Origin: Phoronis australis
Lineage: Eukaryota; Phoronida; Phoronidae
Length of the DNA: 62,000 nt
Reading direction: 5' to 3'
Assembly: GCA_002633005.1 (NCBI GenBank)
Contig: NMRA01000003.1
Coordinates: 2,282,075-2,344,074 of the forward strand
A program made the translations under genes and the position numbers. The number at the start of each line of letters is the position of its first letter. Within the stretch, counting starts at the first letter, position 1. Below, piece after piece: positions 58,101 to 62,000 of this stretch. Under the pieces are notes generated by a model. It was given only the letters and a program-made list of their open reading frames with translations. It was not told where the DNA came from and did no database searches.

Positions 58101-61100
58101 GATGTCATCAACTTTCTAGTCGGAACACATAGAGGAAAACATCACAGCCGTAGTCAGATCTGTCCGAAAATCATCATATTGTTTTCACATTTACAAAAAT
58201 ACGCTTGCCAAATATCCTGCAAGGGGTTTAAAAAATGCAGCTGCAAATGCAAAAAAGCAAAACTGCCATTAAGGAGGCCACAATAGTTGGAGCCATCTGA
58301 AATCGCCATGAGCCTTATTCTTCCCAATAGAAAATCATATTGTCATTTTCCATAATGATCCTTAAAGATGATTGGCTGATAGAGAGGTGATTGCCTAAAA
58401 CACACTCAAACACAGTAAAAATTACCATACCTATACGCCAAACTTCACAAAAATCTGTTAAGGAACTCTGAAGATACAGAGGCAAATGTAATAAAAAATA
58501 AAACTGCCACTGACAGAAACAGTTGAATTCTTCCTAAAATTCGAGAGATACAGGAGTATTAAATGTGCCCACAACTGTTTATATAAATGTGTGTGTGTGT
58601 GTGTGTGTGTGAGTGCGTGTGCGTTCCTGTATGTGTGTGTTTGTGAGTGTGCCTCTGTGTGTGTGTGTGCCTGTGTGTGTGTGCCTGTGTGTGTGTGTGC
58701 CTGTGTGTGTGTGCCTGTGTGTGCCTATGTAGCCGCGTCATGACAACTGACATTAAAATTACACATTTATTTGTTTCGGATAGGTTTGCAGTATCAGAGA
58801 ATCTTTCTGAATGTCTCATTTGGGAGTGGCTTTGCGCATTACCTTTGCTAATTAGTTTGGTTGGCTAATGTGTGGGAGAACTGCTGAGTAGACAGATACA
58901 TACACCAACCAGCAGGCTATAATGCATTAAATACCTGACACATCCTTGTGTGGTTATCTTTTAAATGGACAGCTGGCACGATAAGTCTTCATTAAACTAT
59001 GCTTACAACAAAATACCAGTAATATTTTGTTACCAAAATGTTGGCAAATCATCTTCACAAAATCAAATCAGTTGTCCTGACAGTTTCAGCAAAGAGTTTA
59101 GTAGCACTGCACAGTTAAACTGTATCTGAAGCCAATTTGCATGCGGTAATTTCTAGTGGTAGGCCAGGCTTGACGGCAGTTTTGAGATATGCATTACAAG
59201 TAATTTCAGTGAATTTGGTTCGCTTTTATTTGTGAACATTACGTGAATGAAAAAAGTTCGGCTATGGAGGCTTCCTGTAATACTGAAGCATTACTGCTCA
59301 GTGACCAAGGAATCAGCTGCGATTTCAAGAAGCCTTCAAACAACCAGAAACTGCAAAAGATCTGACTGGACGGCAAACATTATTATAAAAATATTTTGCT
59401 CTAGACAACTTTCCGTTGTTGCACTACAGTAATCATAGGCAAAGTAATTAGTGTGGTGCAGAACTACGAATTTACAAAGAATTTGAGCTACAAGGTGGAA
59501 ATGGTGGTGCAGATGAGGGTGGTGACAAGGTGGATTCCAGTATGAAACCATTTTCAACGTGCCTCCCACAACGTTTACGTTTCCAACGAGCCAAGTTGTT
59601 CACTCATCGAAATGCGTGAACAATAGTGTGCTAAACCAGAGTAGCACAGCATTAGGCATGATGGCCATTACCCAGTTGAACTACCATATATGCACTGCTC
59701 CATACATCATTCAGTAAATATGCAACTTTAAGCAAACTGGCATCTAATTATTATATTGAGGTGAATATGAGGCACAACAAACCATGACATAGTCTTCATC
59801 AACCACTTACGTAATCAACATAGAGGATTCACTGCATATCACTCAATTTCCAAGTTGTGAACAAATTACACTGTCCGCATAGCTTGAAAGACCCACCATC
59901 ACATCACAAATAAATTTATAGTGTGTCAGTTTCATTCACACAAACTTGAAATAAGTAGGACTAAAACCAGAAACTGGTTAACGCATTGCTGGCTGGAGTG
60001 ACTACCTGACTTGGCCGCAGCTGACATGTTTTTGCTTTTTCTACCGCTATTGCCACTAGAAGCGCAAGTTTGAGCCTGGGCACTTCCAGAATTACAGTTT
60101 TTACTCTTTTCCTTTGGTTAAAGTTGCATATGAAGTTAATCCTTTAGTAGCACTTTGTCTCCTATTCAAATACAGTATACCTTGGATAGTAATCCGTCAA
60201 CGCATAAACCGACATTTTGCTTTTGTCACCACTTTTGCAAGTGCTGACTTATTTGCTCTTTGAATAGTTACATGTGAATTACTATCCTAATTCATCCCGT
60301 ATACTCCGTCTTTTCAGTTAAACCACAGCCCTTACTCCTTATCATAATGGTAGATTGAAATTCTACTTTCCTTGTTCAATCCATCACATGGTCCCATACT
60401 GCAGGGTGATTTCATTACATGGGTTGTGGCAATCTGTAGGCTTTTTTTACCCCATATTACACCAAGACAGTGAAACTTAATCATTTCTATGCAAGCCTTT
60501 AAGGAGTGTGTCTAGCGTGGTCCTGTTAAGCATGCCTCCAAAGTTGGTATGGCTAAACCGTCATACCGCCTTGATCTCAAAAGTGATGGAAGATCTAGGG
60601 AGTTGTATGCATAACTCATTAAAACAAACTTTCATTGTTAATTGGCGTGTTTGAAGTGCTTAAGGTGTGAAGTGAGTGGTAAACACACCTATTGAAGTCT
60701 ACAAACAAAGGGCAATTAACACTTTGCAGGTTGAGGAACCACTAGTGCCACCTTTGGATCAGACCATTTAGATGTTATTGCTTCAACACTCGGCGAATTA
60801 ACCTTTACATTCATAGGCCAGTAAACAGTTGCAGCCAATCAGATCTTATAGCAGAGAATGACCACACACAGTGTTCAATACCTTAACTTAAGTAACACTC
60901 ACAAAGAAACAAACAGAAACTTAGTTTTGAAGATACACCATCTGGTTCTTAGTAGACAATGTGATTAGGACAATGCACATAAACATACCTGGCATTGAGA
61001 CGTCAGGTTTCTGAGCTTTCACTCTCTCTAGCCATTTGGCACATGATGCGAACGAGGTTTCACTGGTGACATCAAAAACCACCATCACCATTGAAGGTTG

Positions 61101-62000
61101 GGTCCACTGTAGAACAGGTATAACTAGCATTAGCCAAAACCAGACTGGTATTAAAATTAGAACAGGTTTAAAAACACGTTACCAAGAGATATCAAAAGCT
61201 CGGAGCAAAAGTAATAAGAAGTGGACACATTCCAAAAAGTATAGGCAGTAAAATTAATATGGGTTCTTTCAGATAGTCCTAAAACTTACATTGTGAAGGA
61301 AATGTAGAAAGCTTAAAACAGGCCAAACGTTAAAGGATAGCTCTGTGTCCAATGACAGTCATTTTCAATGTAATGGACTATGTCCAGCCAATTTCCAAGT
61401 GAAAGCATTAAATGTCATGGTAACACAGGTGATGTGCAAACTGAACAGAACCTCAGCACCTCCTTCTGATATTCTAAACATGCAAGAGAAATTGTAAAAC
61501 AACTTACAAATTTCTGAACCAGATCTGAAAAACACTCCTTTCCAGCTGAGTCGTAAATGTAGATTTCCTGAAAAAGATTCGATTATCAGAATAGTTTCTG
61601 TAAACTTGCATAGAAATTCAGGAAATGACATTTTCCAGACTTGAGAAGAACGCACAGACTACACACAAAATAAATAGAACACTGCATACATCAGCTACCA
61701 ACCAGATCCTACAAATGATTTTAAGTATTTAAAAAAACTAACAGACAGTGCTCATCCTAATATCAGTGAGTGTTGTTAGACCTACACAAACAAGGAGAAA
61801 TAGTTTGAAAATAATTTGTGTCAATAGTATTCATGATTACTTCCACTTTTTAAACATTCTTACACGAAACTCGTGTTTTAAGATCAGTAATTTCTGTTCC
61901 AGGTATTGCATAGTTCTTTACATATATTCTGTATTTGAAGGTGAAGGGTGCTGTCAAATGTTCAGAATTCCTGTGCCTTCCTCCAGAGAGGAAACATAAC
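55068..62000 (-). CDS. IFT27: IFT27 (RABL4), Rab-like GTPase of IFT-B, 3' part of gene
   Basis: Small GTPase that pairs with IFT25 in the IFT-B1 complex and helps export cargo such as the BBSome and Hedgehog receptors from cilia. Exons on the minus strand: 61567-61508, 61106-60989, 56725-56616, 55166-55068; phases join (0, 0, 1, 0) and give 128 residues to the TGA at 55068. G3 is DSAGKE, lacking the usual Gln of DxxGQ, as in human IFT27. G4 is NKID. G5 SAK is split by the last intron. FDVTSETSFASCAKWLERVK and SMPGVLVGNKIDL match human [20 protein letters not shown] and SLPGVLVGNKTDL. There is no C-terminal prenylation cysteine, as expected for IFT27. The P-loop exon(s) lie right of the window. 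Confidence 0.95.
55721..55800 (+). repeat. tRNA-derived SINE head or tRNA pseudogene
   Basis: B box GGTTCGAGTCC at 55777-55787 inside a perfect T-arm (GTGGG/CCCAC), and an A-box-like GTAGCCTAATGCC at 55732-55744 at normal spacing. The acceptor stem does not pair (mostly mismatches and wobbles), so it is not a working tRNA. A SINE tail may run to about 55960. Confidence 0.65.
56616..56725 (-). CDS. IFT27: IFT27 exon with G4 motif NKID
   Basis: VLVGNKIDLDQRRVISNKD, then AESFASQNGLEYFEVSA. NKID selects guanine. Donor GTAAGT, phase 0 end. Confidence 0.95.
57176..57177. other. Two undetermined bases
   Basis: NN within a G-rich stretch in the IFT27 intron; probably a base-calling problem. Confidence 1.
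57245..58510. repeat. Dispersed repeat family A, long copy in IFT27 intron
   Basis: Starts GGTTCTTCACTTATTTAGCA as at 10060. Then come repeated ACAAAA-TTGCC-GTAGG boxes, ATCATCA-TT and GAACACATAG blocks like those in 27790-28985. Units are about 200-400 bp and diverged. Confidence 0.65.
58589..58728. repeat. (GT)n and GTGTGTGCCT microsatellite
   Basis: A GT run followed by interrupted copies of GTGTGTGCCT. Open frames over it (VCVCVC, HTHTHT) are artefacts. Confidence 0.98.
58729..60988 (-). other. IFT27 intron; no other gene recognised
   Basis: Intron sequence between the G3-side exon at 61106-60989 and the NKID exon. No nested gene, RNA gene or ordered repeat was seen apart from the microsatellite to the left. 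Confidence 0.6.
60989..61106 (-). CDS. IFT27: IFT27 exon, central fold
   Basis: WTQPSMVMVVFDVTSETSF, then CAKWLERVKAQKPDVSMPG. The acceptor is TTCTACAG and the donor GTATGT; ends in phase 1. Confidence 0.95.
61508..61567 (-). CDS. IFT27: IFT27 exon with G3 motif
   Basis: 20 codons, EIYIYDSAGKECFSDLVQKF. Human has [20 protein letters not shown]. Phase 0 at both ends, with acceptor TTTTTCAG and donor GTAAGT. Confidence 0.93.
61568..62000 (-). other. IFT27: IFT27 intron running off the right edge
   Basis: No sequence for the P-loop (GDPAVGK-type) or switch I region was found, so those exons are outside the window. Confidence 0.6.

Noticed and set aside
58559-58868. Cys/Val- and His/Thr-repeat frames
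   Set aside because: Translations of the (GT)n microsatellite.
1-62000. CRISPR array, prokaryotic operon, phage or integrated virus
   Set aside because: All arrays are eukaryotic minisatellites without spacers; genes are spliced; no viral or phage proteins were seen.

Overview
The window is animal nuclear DNA. It is AT-rich, and its genes are split by short GT-AG introns full of minisatellites and small inverted-repeat elements. Gene content (type I fatty acid synthase, the neuronal and trafficking adaptor PICK1, and the ciliary GTPase IFT27) marks a metazoan with cilia. Repeat content and moderate intron size suggest a marine invertebrate, perhaps a non-vertebrate deuterostome; that placement is inference. 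No bacterial, viral or CRISPR features were seen. There are three N gaps (14596-14613, 45443-45658, 57176-57177).

Layout. (1) 1-9548, minus strand: the first 14 exons of FASN, covering the ketosynthase, malonyl/acetyltransferase and the start of the dehydratase domain. The gene leaves through the left edge. All exon phases join without error, giving 1033 codons plus one base. A possible promoter with an E-box, CCAAT boxes and an ATF-like site lies at 10.9-11.04 kb. (2) 11-17.4 kb: intergenic, with a mariner-like MITE whose core is a 21-bp minisatellite (15017-15394). (3) 17.4-21.2 kb, minus strand: an unrecognised acidic repeat-protein gene with at least four frameshifts, probably a pseudogene. 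(4) 25.4-46.0 kb, minus strand: a complete PICK1 gene. It has two mutually exclusive first coding exons (45840-45806 and 39031-38973), giving 414 or 422 aa. The end of exon 4 is triplicated, so three splice donors stand 45 bp apart. (5) 49.9-51.2 kb: a divergent pair of small genes with start codons 144 bp apart, one encoding an unrecognised 109-aa protein (minus) and one a 234-aa single-pass membrane protein with KCNE-like topology (plus). (6) 54.5-62 kb, minus strand: the last four exons of IFT27; the first exons lie beyond the right edge.

The genes do not form a pathway. FASN makes palmitate in the cytosol, PICK1 bends membranes and moves receptors, and IFT27 acts in the IFT-B train of cilia. 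PICK1 and IFT27 are both on human chromosome 22q, so their closeness here may be old linkage. Most of the rest is repeat DNA: several families with terminal inverted repeats, a dispersed family marked by a CCACTAGG-type box, a tRNA-derived SINE, five minisatellites and two microsatellites.
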